This document shows, piece by piece, positions 36,350-45,118 of a stretch of DNA of 64,000 nucleotides. The stretch comes from Streptomyces ardesiacus (GTDB lineage Bacteria > Actinomycetota > Actinomycetes > Streptomycetales > Streptomycetaceae). The position numbers and the translations under genes were made by a program. The DNA lies in NCBI RefSeq assembly GCF_003112575.1, contig NZ_BEWC01000001.1, positions 434,001 to 498,000 on the forward strand, written 5' to 3'. The number at the start of each line of letters is the position of its first letter. The first letter of the stretch is position 1. The notes beneath the pieces are model-generated. The model had not been told where the DNA came from. It made no database searches and saw nothing but the letters and a program-made list of their open reading frames with translations.

Positions 36350-37237
36350 ATGACGTCGAGGGCCGCGGCAGCGGGCAGGGTCTGGGCCGTCAGCGACCTG
36401 CACATCGGGTATCCGGAGAACCGGGCCCTGGTCGAGCGGATGCGTCCCGAGTCGGGGGACGACTGGCTCCTGGTGGCCGGCGACGTGGCGGAGACCGTCG
36501 CCGACGTCCGCTGGGCACTCGAAACCCTCGCGGACCGCTTCGGCCGGGTCGTGTGGGTCCCCGGCAACCACGAACTGTGGACGCATCCCCGGGACCCGGT
36601 CGCCCTGCGCGGCGTCGCCCGCTACGAACACCTCGTCGCGATGTGCCGCGAACTGGGCGTGACCACACCCGAGGACCCCTACCCCCTCTGGGAGGGCGAG
36701 GGCGGCCCGGCGGTCGTCGCACCGCTCTTCCTGCTCTACGACTACTCGTTCCTGCCCCCGGGATGCGCGAACAAGGCCGAGGGCCTGGAGTACGCCCACG
36801 GCACCGGCATCGTGTGCAGCGACGAGTACCTGCTGCACCCCGATCCCTACCCCAGCCGCGAGGCGTGGTGCCGGGCGCGGGTGGCCGAGACCGAGCGCAG
36901 GCTCGCCGCGATCCCGGCGGACCTGCCGGTGATCCCCGTCAACCACTACCCGCTGCACCGCCATCCGACCGACATCCTGTGGTACCCCGAGTTCGCCCAG
37001 TGGTGCGGCACCTCGCTGACCGCGGACTGGCACCGCAGGTTCCGGGTCGAGACCATGGTCTACGGCCACCTGCACATCCCGCGCACCACCTGGCACGAGG
37101 GAGTCCGCTTCGAGGAGGTCTCGGTGGGCTACCCGCGCGAGTGGCGCAAGCGGCCCGGGCCGCCCGGACGGCTGCGCCGCATCCTGCCCTCCCGAGCGGC
37201 GTCCGAGGCGCCGACGAGCCCCGAGGTGACCCGTTGA
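36350..37237 (+). CDS. Calcineurin-like metallophosphoesterase
   Basis: 295 residues. The five metallophosphatase motifs are present: S-D-L-H-I-G (~15-20), G-D-V-A-E (~44), G-N-H-E-L-W (~72), V-N-H-Y-P (~198) and Y-G-H-L-H-I (~238). A two-metal phosphodiesterase or phosphatase is expected; substrate unknown. The stop overlaps the TTG start of the phosphopantetheinyl transferase (TTGA), so the two are co-translated. The pairing suggests a link to coenzyme A or acyl-carrier-protein metabolism, though this is inference. Confidence 0.9.
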   Translation: MTSRAAAAGRVWAVSDLHIGYPENRALVERMRPESGDDWLLVAGDVAETVADVRWALETLADRFGRVVWVPGNHELWTHPRDPVALRGVARYEHLVAMCRELGVTTPEDPYPLWEGEGGPAVVAPLFLLYDYSFLPPGCANKAEGLEYAHGTGIVCSDEYLLHPDPYPSREAWCRARVAETERRLAAIPADLPVIPVNHYPLHRHPTDILWYPEFAQWCGTSLTADWHRRFRVETMVYGHLHIPRTTWHEGVRFEEVSVGYPREWRKRPGPPGRLRRILPSRAASEAPTSPEVTR

Positions 37238-37914
37238 TCGAGGAACTGCTGCCCGACCCCGTCGTCGCCGTGGAGGCGTTCGGCGGCGACGACGCCGGAC
37301 ACCTGCCCCTCTTCCCGGAGGAGGAGGAGTTCGTCGCGCGGGCGGTCGCCAAGCGGCGCCGGGAGTTCACCGTCGTACGGTCCTGCGCCCGCCGGGCCAT
37401 GGAGAAGCTCGGCGTGCCCCCGCAGGCCGTGCCGACCGGCGAACGCGGGGCTCCGCGCTGGCCGGCCGGGCTCACCGGCAGCATGACCCACTGCGACGGC
37501 TACGGCGCCGCCGCCCTGGTCCGCCTGACCGACCTGGCCTCCCTCGGCATCGACGCGGAACCCGACGGGCCGCTCCCGGACGGCGTCCTGGAGGCCATCG
37601 CCCTGCCCGCCGAGGCGGCCCGCCTGCGCCGGCTCGGCGAGGCCCGGCCCGGTGTCCACTGGGACCGGCTGCTGTTCAGCGCCAAGGAGTCGGTCTACAA
37701 GGCGTGGTTCCCCCTCACCGGGCAGTGGCTGGACTTCTCGGAGGCGGACATCGAGATCCGCGCCGACCCGGCCGACCCGTGCCGCGGCACCCTGCACGCC
37801 GCCCTCCTGGTGCCGGGACCGACCGTGGGCGGCAGGCGCCTGGCCCGCTTCGAGGGCCGCTGGGCCGCCCGCAACGGCCTGGTCGCCACGGCGGTCGCGG
37901 TCCCGTACCCCTGA
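37234..37914 (+). CDS. 4'-phosphopantetheinyl transferase (EntD/Sfp type)
   Basis: 226 residues from TTG 37234 (GAGG seven bases upstream, start overlapping the previous stop). Has the EntD-like order R-x-E-F-x2-V-R-x-C-A-R-x-A-M, GAPRWPAGLTGSMTHCDGY, then Mg-binding S-L-G-I-D-A-E (~107) and L-L-F-S-A-K-E-S-V-Y-K-A-W (~147-158). Activates carrier proteins by attaching CoA-derived phosphopantetheine. S. coelicolor encodes such an enzyme at the same distance before ram (SCO6673). Confidence 0.93.
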   Translation: MIEELLPDPVVAVEAFGGDDAGHLPLFPEEEEFVARAVAKRRREFTVVRSCARRAMEKLGVPPQAVPTGERGAPRWPAGLTGSMTHCDGYGAAALVRLTDLASLGIDAEPDGPLPDGVLEAIALPAEAARLRRLGEARPGVHWDRLLFSAKESVYKAWFPLTGQWLDFSEADIEIRADPADPCRGTLHAALLVPGPTVGGRRLARFEGRWAARNGLVATAVAVPYP

Positions 37915-37956
37915 CCGGCCCCCCGGCCGCCCGCGCCCTCCGGCCGCCCGCGCCCG

Positions 37957-38193
37957 TCACGTGCGCGGGCACCACTCCCGCAGCAGTCGGAAGAACGCCT
38001 CCTCGTTCCCCGCGAGGCCCGCCGCCGCGAGGGCCTGCTCCGCCTCCGCCAGCACGGAGGGCGGGACGAGCGGCGGCCCGGGCGGGGCGCCCGGACCCGG
38101 ACCGGTGTCCAGGCCGGCCCGCACGGTGTGCAGGAGACGCAAGTAGGCCTGGACGGCGCCGCGTTCGCGGTCGGTCAGTACGGCGGTGGTCAT
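37957..38193 (-). CDS. Small hypothetical protein (78 aa)
   Basis: ATG 38193 preceded by GGGGAG. Helical ends (ERGAVQAYLRLLHTVRAGL and EEAFFRLLREWCPRT) around a Gly/Pro linker. No recognised domain; length and codon use look genuine. Convergent with the phosphopantetheinyl transferase gene. Confidence 0.6.
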   Translation of the reverse strand: MTTAVLTDRERGAVQAYLRLLHTVRAGLDTGPGPGAPPGPPLVPPSVLAEAEQALAAAGLAGNEEAFFRLLREWCPRT

Positions 38194-38386
38194 CGGTCGG
38201 CTCTCCCCACAACGACGTCGGCGGTCACGCGCCCCCGCACGGCGACGGCACCCTCCCAGCTTGCCGCTCACCACTGACAATCCCGCCCGGCCGCGCCTGA
38301 ACGGCGGCCCCGTCCGCACCGATCGGGCCATCGCTCGGTCAGGTGCGCGACAGACGCACGACCGAGCCGCGGCCGGGGCGGCCGGC

Positions 38387-39040
38387 TCACGGCTCGGGGC
38401 GCTGCACACTCTCCAGCAGCATGTCCAGCCACTCGGCGACCTTGTCGCGGTGCTGGTCGGTGGGCAGTTGCGCGGCCCGCCACGCGATGCCGCGCACCCC
38501 GTGGTCCTGGAGCAGCCGCTCCAGGGGGTCCTCGTCGGCGGCCGCCTCCCGCTCCCGGTCGGCGAGTTGCTGGAGCAGTTCCTGCTCGGTGCGCTGCAGG
38601 GCGCCCGCGAGTGCCTCGGGGTCCTCGGCGGTGAGGAAGCCGGCGTGCACCCGGAAGAAGCGCTGAATGGCGTCGCAGTGCTCCATGGTGGGGCGGCGGT
38701 CGCCGTTGATGAGCGCGCCCGCCTGCTGCCGCGACATCCCCGCGCCGTCGGCGATCTCCTGCTGGGTGTACTTGCGGCCGTTCGGCTTCAGCCGGGTGCG
38801 GCGCAGCAGGTCCAGACGCTGCACGAACCGGGCCTGCACATCGGGCTCGCCCGCGGGCCGGCCGCCGAGCAGGGCCCCCACGACGGGCTCGGGGACGCCG
38901 GAGGCGACGGAGAGCCGGCTGACGTCGAAGACCTCGGTGTGCGGCACCCCGAGGCGGTCCGCGAGGGCCCCCACCCGGGCGACGACGGCGGTCAGCGTGG
39001 TGGCCGGCATGGCGCCCGGACCCTCGAAGCCACCCGTCAC
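38387..39040 (-). CDS. XRE/EspR-like helix-turn-helix regulator
   Basis: 217 residues from GTG 39040, which has GGGGAG six bases upstream; ATG 39010 has a poorer site. Residues ~91-118 form the HTH: YTQQEIADGAGMSRQQAGAL, then INGDRRPTMEHCDAIQRFF. A C-terminal helical region follows (ALQRTEQELLQQLADREREAA). The organisation recalls EspR-type regulators. Divergent from the MmyB-domain gene across a 233-bp region. Confidence 0.82.
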   Translation of the reverse strand: MTGGFEGPGAMPATTLTAVVARVGALADRLGVPHTEVFDVSRLSVASGVPEPVVGALLGGRPAGEPDVQARFVQRLDLLRRTRLKPNGRKYTQQEIADGAGMSRQQAGALINGDRRPTMEHCDAIQRFFRVHAGFLTAEDPEALAGALQRTEQELLQQLADREREAAADEDPLERLLQDHGVRGIAWRAAQLPTDQHRDKVAEWLDMLLESVQRPEP

Positions 39041-39145
39041 CGACAGCTCCCCTACGTCTCTCACAGGCCTCACAGGCTTCTCACAAGCAGTTGCCGTGAA
39101 CTTCCCGGAGAGTAGCCTGCCGCTCGAACTCACATCCAGACATCG

Positions 39146-39157
39146 CCACAACTGTGG
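39146..39157. promoter_or_regulatory. CCACAACTGTGG inverted repeat in divergent regulator intergenic region
   Basis: Arms CCACA/TGTGG with a 2-bp centre, between the XRE and MmyB-domain genes. The region is locally AT-richer and contains GTTGACA (39196-39202), a possible -35 element. Candidate operator only. Confidence 0.35.
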
Positions 39158-39273
39158 CCTATTTGAGCCGTCAACAGGCACGAAATGCCACGATAGTTGA
39201 CACGCCTCGCGTCGGGGCGCCAGGATGCGGGACGCCGCGAGAAGGCCGCATAGGCAAGAGGGGTGACCTCCCG

Positions 39274-39933
39274 ATGGCATTTCAGGCAGGAGGGCAGCGG
39301 CCGGCGCCGCGGCCCGGACCCGCGACCCCCGAGGCCCAGGCCTATCTCCAGGACTACACCGCGCTGCTGGAGTCCGTCCCCCATCCCTCCCTCGTCGTCG
39401 ACCACCGCTGGGACGTGGTCCTGGCCAACGGTGCCTTCCGGACACTCTTCCAGGGGGCGGGCCCGCATCCGACGGCCATGCCGGACGACAACTTCCTCAG
39501 GTTCGTCCTCTTCCACCCGGACGCCGCCACCGTCCTCGGCGAGCACGAGTCGAGCTGGTGCCTGCCCATGCTGGCGCACTTCGCCGCCACCCTGGAGCGG
39601 TACGGCCACGACCCCGGCCTGCAGGCCGTCCGCCGGGACATCGCCCAGGACCCCTTCATGGAGGCCGCCTACCGCCAGGGCCTGCCGCACTGGATCCGCA
39701 CCGTCGGCGCCCGCGCCGTCGAACACGACGGTGCCGTACGGCCGTTGCACCACCCCGACCCCCGCCGGGGCACCACCGAATGCCGCGTCGTGGTCGAGAC
39801 CCCCGGGGCGCTTCGGCAACTCGGCTACACGCGGCTCACGCTCGTCCTGCGGGAACCGCGCCGCGCCGCGCACCGGTCGTCGGCCGTCCGGCGTGCCGCC
39901 TCCCACCTGAGGGTCGTTCCCGCCGCGGAGTGA
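39274..39933 (+). CDS. Stand-alone MmyB-like ligand-binding (PAS-type) domain protein
   Basis: 219 residues from ATG 39274. The sequence from ~28 to 195 matches the ligand-binding half of MmyB-type XRE regulators: ESVPHPSLVVDHRWDVVLAN, DNFLRFVLFHPDAATVLG, then the repeated H-D-P-G-L-Q and RPLHHPD, GYTRLTLVL. The usual N-terminal helix-turn-helix is absent, replaced by ~25 Pro/Gly-rich residues. The divergent XRE gene could supply the DNA-binding part (inference). Followed by a GC hairpin terminator. Confidence 0.78.
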   Translation: MAFQAGGQRPAPRPGPATPEAQAYLQDYTALLESVPHPSLVVDHRWDVVLANGAFRTLFQGAGPHPTAMPDDNFLRFVLFHPDAATVLGEHESSWCLPMLAHFAATLERYGHDPGLQAVRRDIAQDPFMEAAYRQGLPHWIRTVGARAVEHDGAVRPLHHPDPRRGTTECRVVVETPGALRQLGYTRLTLVLREPRRAAHRSSAVRRAASHLRVVPAAE

Positions 39934-39946
39934 CCGCGGGTCACGG

Positions 39947-39963
39947 GCGGGGCGGAGCCCCGC
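39947..39963 (+). terminator. Hairpin terminator after MmyB-domain gene
   Basis: Stem GCGGGGC / GCCCCGC with 3-nt loop GGA, starting 14 bp after the stop codon; no T-run, as is common in Streptomyces. Confidence 0.55.
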
Positions 39964-39965
39964 TC

Positions 39966-40295
39966 CCGGACGGCTCCTCGACGGGCCCGTCCGACGGCGT
40001 GCCCGCCGCGCCACCCGGGTGCGCACCCGGTCCCGCCCGCCCGGCGGGTCGGCCACGAACCGCTCCCGTACGACGCCGGCGCACGCGTTCTCCCCGTTCA
40101 CCGGGCGTACGGCCTCGTCGGTGCCGTGGGTGACGAACAGGACGGCGTCCGCCGGAATCCGCCCGCTCCGCTCTCCTCCGCCCGCGAAGTTACCTGTGCG
40201 TTCCGCACGTCGGAGTGGTGACAGCGGCAACTGTGCGCGGCGGCACGGTGCGTGACAGCGTCGTCCCCGTCAGCGACCGGTGGGAGGGAGAAGGC
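39966..40295 (+). promoter_or_regulatory. ramC upstream control region
   Basis: 330 bp without a gene. Noted: inverted repeat GTGCG-TTC-CGCAC (40196-40208) beside the only AT-richer stretch (GAAGTTACCT, 40186-40195), and a direct repeat GTGACAGCG at 40218-40226 and 40252-40260, 34 bp apart. RamR is known to bind the ramC promoter in S. coelicolor; these repeats are candidate sites, not confirmed. Confidence 0.5.
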
Positions 40296-43034
40296 GTGAA
40301 CAAGGGCTACGCCGTGTACTGCGACGCGGACCCGTACTTCTACGACGCCCCGCACCGGGCGGCGGACCGGACCGGCACCTCGCGCCCCCGGTACGCCGCG
40401 GCCTCCTCGCCCGTGCCGCGGGGATGGCGGCGCAACGAGAGCGGGGACTGGCTCGCGCTGCGCCCGGCCGGCGCCCGCCTGCCCGACCAGGGGTGGAAGA
40501 TCCACGTCTCCGCCTGCCTCGACAACGCCGAGTCGGTGCTCGACCGCGTGTGGCGGCACTGCGTCGCCGGCGGGACGGCCTTCAAGTTCGTACCCGGTCG
40601 CCACCTGCTGCACCAGCGCAACGCCAAGTACGCCGACCGAGCGGGCAGCGGCAAGTTCGTCACCGTGTACCCGGCCGACGAGGCGGACTTCGAACGCCTC
40701 GTCGGGGAGCTGTCCGACCTGCTGGCCGGCGAGCCCGGACCGCACATCCTCAGCGACCTGCGCATCGGCGACGGCCCCGTGCACGTCCGCTACGGCGGCT
40801 TCACCCGCCGCGACTGCTACGACGCGGACGGCGAACTGCGGCCGGCCGTGGCCCGCCCCGACGGCGTGCTGGTACCCGACCCGCGCGGGCCGGTCTTCCG
40901 CGTCCCGGACTGGGTCGTCCCGCCCGCCTTCCTGCGCCCCCACCTCGACGCCCGCTCCGCGGTGACCGTGACCGGCATGCCCTACGCCGTCGAGTCGGCG
41001 CTGCACTTCTCCAACGGCGGCGGCGTCTACCTCGCCCGCGACACCCGCACCGGCGAGCGTGTCGTCCTCAAGGAGGCGCGTCCGCACGCCGGTCTGGCGG
41101 CCGACGGCGCCGACGCCGTGACCCGGCTGCACCGTGAACGACGGGCGCTGGAGCGGCTGTCGGGCCTGGACTGCACCCCCGAGGTGCTCGACCACCTCAC
41201 GGTCGGCGACCACCACTTCCTCGTCCTGGAGCACATCGACGGCAAGCCGCTCAACACGTTCTTCGCCCGCCGCCACCCGCTCATCGAGGCCGACCCGGGG
41301 GAGCGGAGACTCGTCGAGTACACCGCCTGGGCCCTCGACGTGCACGCGCGGGTGGAACGCGCCGTCGAGGCGGTCCACGCCCGGGGCGTCGTCTTCAACG
41401 ATCTGCACCTGTTCAACATCATGGTCCGGGGGGACGACACCGTCGCCCTGCTGGACTTCGAGGCCGCCCACCCCGTCGACGAAGCGGGACGGCAGACCGT
41501 GGCCAACCCGGGATTCGTGGCGCCGTCCGACCGGCGGGGCGTCGCGGTGGACCGCTACGCGCTGGCGTGTCTGCGGCTCGCGCTCTTCCTGCCGCTCACC
41601 AGCCTGCTGGCGGTCGACCGGAACAAGGCGGCGCATCTCGCGGACGTGGTGGCGGAGCAGTTCCCGGTGGACCGGGCGTTCCTGGACGAGGCCGTCGACG
41701 AGATCACGCGCGCCGGCGGCGCCCCGACGGCGGGACCGGGCGCCCGTGCGACGCTGTCGCGGTCGGACGAGGCGGGGACGCCCGGGGCCGCCGTGACGGA
41801 GCCGCGGAGCGCGGGTCCCGTGGTACAGCGGGCTCACGGGCCGGTGGTGCCGGTCCGGCCGGACGACTGGCCGCGCAGCCGGGACTCCATGGCCGAGGCG
41901 ATCCGTGCCTCCGCCACACCCTCCCGCACCGACCGCCTCTTCCCGGGCGACATCGCGCAGTTCGCCACGGCCGGCGGCGGGCTGTCCTTCGCCCACGGCG
42001 CGGCGGGCGTGCTGTACGCCCTGGCCGAGAGCGGAGCGGGACGGGACGAGGACGGCGAGCAGTGGCTGCTGGAGCGGGCCGGGCGACCGCCCTCGGGCAC
42101 ACCGCTCGGCTTCCACGACGGGCTCGCCGGGATCGCCTGGACCCTGGAGCACCTCGGCCACCGCGACCGGGCCCTCGGCCTCACCGAACTCCTCCTCGAC
42201 CAGCCCCTCGACCACCTGGGCCCCGACCTGCACAGCGGCACCGCCGGCCTCGGCCTCGCCCTGGACTCGCTGGCCGGCTCCACCGGAGAGACCGCACCGC
42301 ACGCGGCGGCCCTGCGCTGCGCCGAACGGGCCGCCGACGGTGCGCCGGCCGACCCCGCCGGCCGTGGACGGGCCCGCGCCGGGCTGCTGTACGGGGGCGC
42401 GGGCCGGGCGCTGCTCTTCCTGCGGCTGTTCGCCCGCACCCGGGACACCGCCCTCCTCGACCTCGCCCGGGACGCGCTGCGCCAGGACCTGGCCCGCTGC
42501 GTGCGCGGCGCGGGCGGCGCGCTGCAGGTCGACGAGGGCTGGCGCACGATGCCCTACCTCGGCGCCGGCAGCGTGGGCATCGGCATGGTCCTCGACGACT
42601 ACCTGGCGCACCGGGCCGACGAGGAGTTCGCGCGGGCCAGGAACGAGATCGTGGCCGCCGCCCAGGCGATGTTCTACGCCCAGCCGGGCCTGTACCGGGG
42701 CGTGGCCGGCATGGTGCTGTACCTCGGCCGCACCACGGCCGCGGTGCCCGGCACGGGCCCCGCCGCCGTACGGCGCCAGCTCGACGCGCTGTCCTGGCAC
42801 GCCCTGTCCTACCGCGGACGCCTGGCCTTCCCCGGTGAGCAGATGATGCGCCTGTCCATGGACCTCTCCACCGGAACGGCCGGATGCCTGCTGGCCGTCG
42901 CCTCCGTCCTCGGCGACGCGCCCGTCGGGCTGCCGTTCCTGCCGCCGCTGCGCCGAAGCGGCGCCCCCGGACCCGGCCCCACTCGGGGTCGTGAGAAAGC
43001 ACACCCGTTGCCGAACGAAAGGAAGTCGTCATGA
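40296..43034 (+). CDS. ramC: RamC, class III lanthipeptide synthetase (SapB maturation)
   Basis: 912 residues from GTG 40296 (GGGAGGGAGAAGG upstream). Three-domain enzyme. The N-terminal lyase domain (~1-215) is followed by a Ser/Thr-kinase-like domain (~225-430) with the ATP Lys in VVLKEARP (~257), FNDLHLFNIMV (~365) and L-L-D-F-E-A-A (~387). The C-terminal LanC-like cyclase domain (~530-890: GLSFAHGAAGVLYAL, YGGAGRALLF, GSVGIGMVLDDYL) lacks zinc ligands, as is normal for class III. Phosphorylates and dehydrates Ser residues of RamS and forms the thioether rings. The start VNKGYAVYCDADPYFYD matches RamC/AmfT proteins. Stop overlaps ramS (ATGA). Confidence 0.97.
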   Translation: MNKGYAVYCDADPYFYDAPHRAADRTGTSRPRYAAASSPVPRGWRRNESGDWLALRPAGARLPDQGWKIHVSACLDNAESVLDRVWRHCVAGGTAFKFVPGRHLLHQRNAKYADRAGSGKFVTVYPADEADFERLVGELSDLLAGEPGPHILSDLRIGDGPVHVRYGGFTRRDCYDADGELRPAVARPDGVLVPDPRGPVFRVPDWVVPPAFLRPHLDARSAVTVTGMPYAVESALHFSNGGGVYLARDTRTGERVVLKEARPHAGLAADGADAVTRLHRERRALERLSGLDCTPEVLDHLTVGDHHFLVLEHIDGKPLNTFFARRHPLIEADPGERRLVEYTAWALDVHARVERAVEAVHARGVVFNDLHLFNIMVRGDDTVALLDFEAAHPVDEAGRQTVANPGFVAPSDRRGVAVDRYALACLRLALFLPLTSLLAVDRNKAAHLADVVAEQFPVDRAFLDEAVDEITRAGGAPTAGPGARATLSRSDEAGTPGAAVTEPRSAGPVVQRAHGPVVPVRPDDWPRSRDSMAEAIRASATPSRTDRLFPGDIAQFATAGGGLSFAHGAAGVLYALAESGAGRDEDGEQWLLERAGRPPSGTPLGFHDGLAGIAWTLEHLGHRDRALGLTELLLDQPLDHLGPDLHSGTAGLGLALDSLAGSTGETAPHAAALRCAERAADGAPADPAGRGRARAGLLYGGAGRALLFLRLFARTRDTALLDLARDALRQDLARCVRGAGGALQVDEGWRTMPYLGAGSVGIGMVLDDYLAHRADEEFARARNEIVAAAQAMFYAQPGLYRGVAGMVLYLGRTTAAVPGTGPAAVRRQLDALSWHALSYRGRLAFPGEQMMRLSMDLSTGTAGCLLAVASVLGDAPVGLPFLPPLRRSGAPGPGPTRGREKAHPLPNERKSS

Positions 43035-43159
43035 ACCTGTTCGACCTGCAGTCGATGGAGACCCCCAAGGAAGAGGCCATGGGGGACGTCGAGACCGGCA
43101 GCCGCGCGAGCCTCCTGCTCTGCGGCGACAGCAGCCTGAGCATCACCACCTGTAACTGA
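43031..43159 (+). CDS. ramS: RamS, SapB lanthipeptide precursor (42 aa)
   Basis: Short gene encoding a 21-residue leader (MNLFDLQSMETPKEEAMGDVE) and a 21-residue core that begins T-G-S-R-A-S-L-L-L-C and ends G-D-S-S-L-S-I-T-T-C-N. The core contains two S-x2-S-x3-C ring motifs (SRASLLLC and SSLSITTC), each giving one thioether ring and one dehydroalanine. It matches the S. coelicolor SapB sequence as I know it. SapB is the amphipathic peptide that lowers surface tension so aerial hyphae can rise. Coupled to ramC by ATGA. Cys and Ser residues are all retained, so the peptide should be functional. Confidence 0.98.
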   Translation: MNLFDLQSMETPKEEAMGDVETGSRASLLLCGDSSLSITTCN

Positions 43160-43209
43160 CGCCGGAGGTGACGGCCGCGGCGACGTGGTGAGCCATGTCG
43201 CCGGGCGCG

Positions 43210-43237
43210 GGCGCCCCGGGTTCCGGCCCGGGGCGCC
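43210..43237 (+). promoter_or_regulatory. Strong hairpin between ramS and ramA
   Basis: GGCGCCCCGGG / CCCGGGGCGCC, a perfect 11-bp all-GC stem with loop TTCCGG, 50 bp after the ramS stop and 34 bp before ramA. No T-run. It may protect the ramCS message or attenuate read-through so that precursor exceeds transporter. Confidence 0.7.
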
Positions 43238-43270
43238 GACGCCTGCCCGGAACGTACGGAGGTTTCGCAG

Positions 43271-45118
43271 GTGCGAACGAGAAGAGCCGCTGTGCCGCAG
43301 GCGCCAGGGAGGCGGCGAGGGGCCGACGGACCGGCGTCCGGGAAGCGGCACGGGGCCGACGGCCCGGCGCCCGGGCGCGCGCCGGAGGCACTGGTGCTGC
43401 TGTGCTCGGTCGCGGCGGCCGGTGCGGCCGTGGCCCAGCCCCTGGTCCTCGGCCACACCCTCGACCTGCTCCTGCGATACGGCGACGCGGGGTGGTGGCT
43501 TGCGCTGAGCGCCGGGCTGCTCCTGGGGGAGGTACTGCTGGACAGCGCGACCTCCCTGTGCACCGGACGCTGCACCGCCACCTGGACGGCGGCCGTCCGC
43601 CTGCGCGCCCTGCGCGGACTGCTGCGCGCCGTGCCCGACCAGGCGCGGGCCCTCCCCCCGGGGGACGTCGGCACCCGCCTCACCCTCAACGCCGCCGACG
43701 CGGGGGGCGCCCCGGCGGCGCGGGCGGCACTGGCGGCCTCACTGATCACTCCGCTGGGCGCCCTCGGGGCACTGGCCTTCGTCGACCTGTGGGTGGCGGC
43801 CTGCGTGCTGGCGGGCCTGCCCGCCCTCGCCCTGGTGCTGTGCTCCTTCGCACGCGACACGGGCGCCACGGTCGCCGCCTACCAGCGCACGCAGTCCCTG
43901 ATCGCCTCGCGGCTCCTCGAAGCGCTGGAGGGCGCGGCCACCGTCGGCGCCGCCGGCACCGTCGACCGGGAGCGCGCCCGCGTCCTCGCCCCGCTGGCGG
44001 AACTGGCCGAGCGGGGCCGTCACATGTGGGCGCTGCACGGACGGGCGCTGGCCAGGAGCGGTGTCCTGGTCCCCCTGCTGACGCTGGCCGCCACCGCCGT
44101 CGGCGGACTGCGCCTGGCGGCGGGCGAACTGAGCGTGGGGGGCCTGCTCGCCGCCGGCCGCTACGCACAGCTCACCGCGGGTGTCGGCGCCGCCGCGTCG
44201 CTGCTCGGCGCGATCGTACGGGCCCGCGAGGCGCGGCACCGGACCCGGGAGCTGGAAGGGATGAAACCGCTGACGTACGGAACGCGACGGCTGCCCCCGG
44301 ACGGACCGGGCGAGGTCGAACTGCGCGGCGTGCGCGTGGTGCGCGACGGCAGGCAGGTGCTGCGCGCCGACGGGGTGCGGGTGCCGGGCGGCAGCACGGT
44401 CGCCGTGGTCGGACGCGGCGGAGCGGGCAAGTCCGTGCTGGCGGCCGTGGCGGGCCGGCTCGTCGATCCGGACGAGGGACACGTGCTGCTGGACGGCGTC
44501 CGGCTCGACCGCTTGACGCGCGACGCGTTGCGCACCGAGGTGGCCTACGCCTTCGAACGGCCCGTGCTGGGGGAGGGGACGGTCGCGGAAGCGGTCGCGG
44601 GCGGGGCGCGGCAGCCGTCCCGCGAGCAGGTGAGGGAAGCCGCCCGCGCGGCGGGCGCCGACGGCTTCGTACGCCGTCTGCCGCACGGCTACGACACACC
44701 GCTGGCGCAGGCGCCCCTCTCGGGCGGGGAACACCAACGGCTCGGCCTGGCACGGGCGTTCGCGCACGCCGGACGGCTGCTGGTCATGGACGACGCCACT
44801 TCGAGTCTGGACACCGCCACGGAGCACGAGGTGAACCTGGCGCTGCGCCGCTCGGTCCGGCCCGGGACCCGGCTCGTGGTCGCCCACCGGCCCTCGGTGG
44901 CGGACCGGGCGGACCTGGTGCTCTGGCTGGAGGAGGGGGAGGTGCGCGCGGTCGGAACGCACCGCGACCTGTGGCGCGCGGCCGGCTACCGCGCGGTCTT
45001 CGGCGCCGGCGCGGACGCAGACGGCACCGGGGCGGCGGCCGACGGGCCCGTACCGCCGGGGGCGGGGGAGGCCGAACCTTCCGTATGCCGTCAAGAACCC
45101 GAAGAGGCGCACCCGTGA
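43271..45118 (+). CDS. ramA: RamA, ABC exporter half (membrane + ATPase)
   Basis: 615 residues from GTG 43271 (GGAGG upstream). N-terminal six-helix exporter domain (~35-330), then the nucleotide-binding domain: Walker A VVGRGGAGKSVL (~380), signature L-S-G-G-E (~483) and Walker B LLVMDDATSSLD (~504). Forms a heterodimer with RamB to export SapB. Stop overlaps ramB (GTGA). Confidence 0.95.
   Translation: MRTRRAAVPQAPGRRRGADGPASGKRHGADGPAPGRAPEALVLLCSVAAAGAAVAQPLVLGHTLDLLLRYGDAGWWLALSAGLLLGEVLLDSATSLCTGRCTATWTAAVRLRALRGLLRAVPDQARALPPGDVGTRLTLNAADAGGAPAARAALAASLITPLGALGALAFVDLWVAACVLAGLPALALVLCSFARDTGATVAAYQRTQSLIASRLLEALEGAATVGAAGTVDRERARVLAPLAELAERGRHMWALHGRALARSGVLVPLLTLAATAVGGLRLAAGELSVGGLLAAGRYAQLTAGVGAAASLLGAIVRAREARHRTRELEGMKPLTYGTRRLPPDGPGEVELRGVRVVRDGRQVLRADGVRVPGGSTVAVVGRGGAGKSVLAAVAGRLVDPDEGHVLLDGVRLDRLTRDALRTEVAYAFERPVLGEGTVAEAVAGGARQPSREQVREAARAAGADGFVRRLPHGYDTPLAQAPLSGGEHQRLGLARAFAHAGRLLVMDDATSSLDTATEHEVNLALRRSVRPGTRLVVAHRPSVADRADLVLWLEEGEVRAVGTHRDLWRAAGYRAVFGAGADADGTGAAADGPVPPGAGEAEPSVCRQEPEEAHP

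Noticed and set aside
39947..39963. RamR operator
   Set aside because: The GC inverted repeat is 14 bp after a stop codon and more than 330 bp from ramC, so a terminator is likelier.
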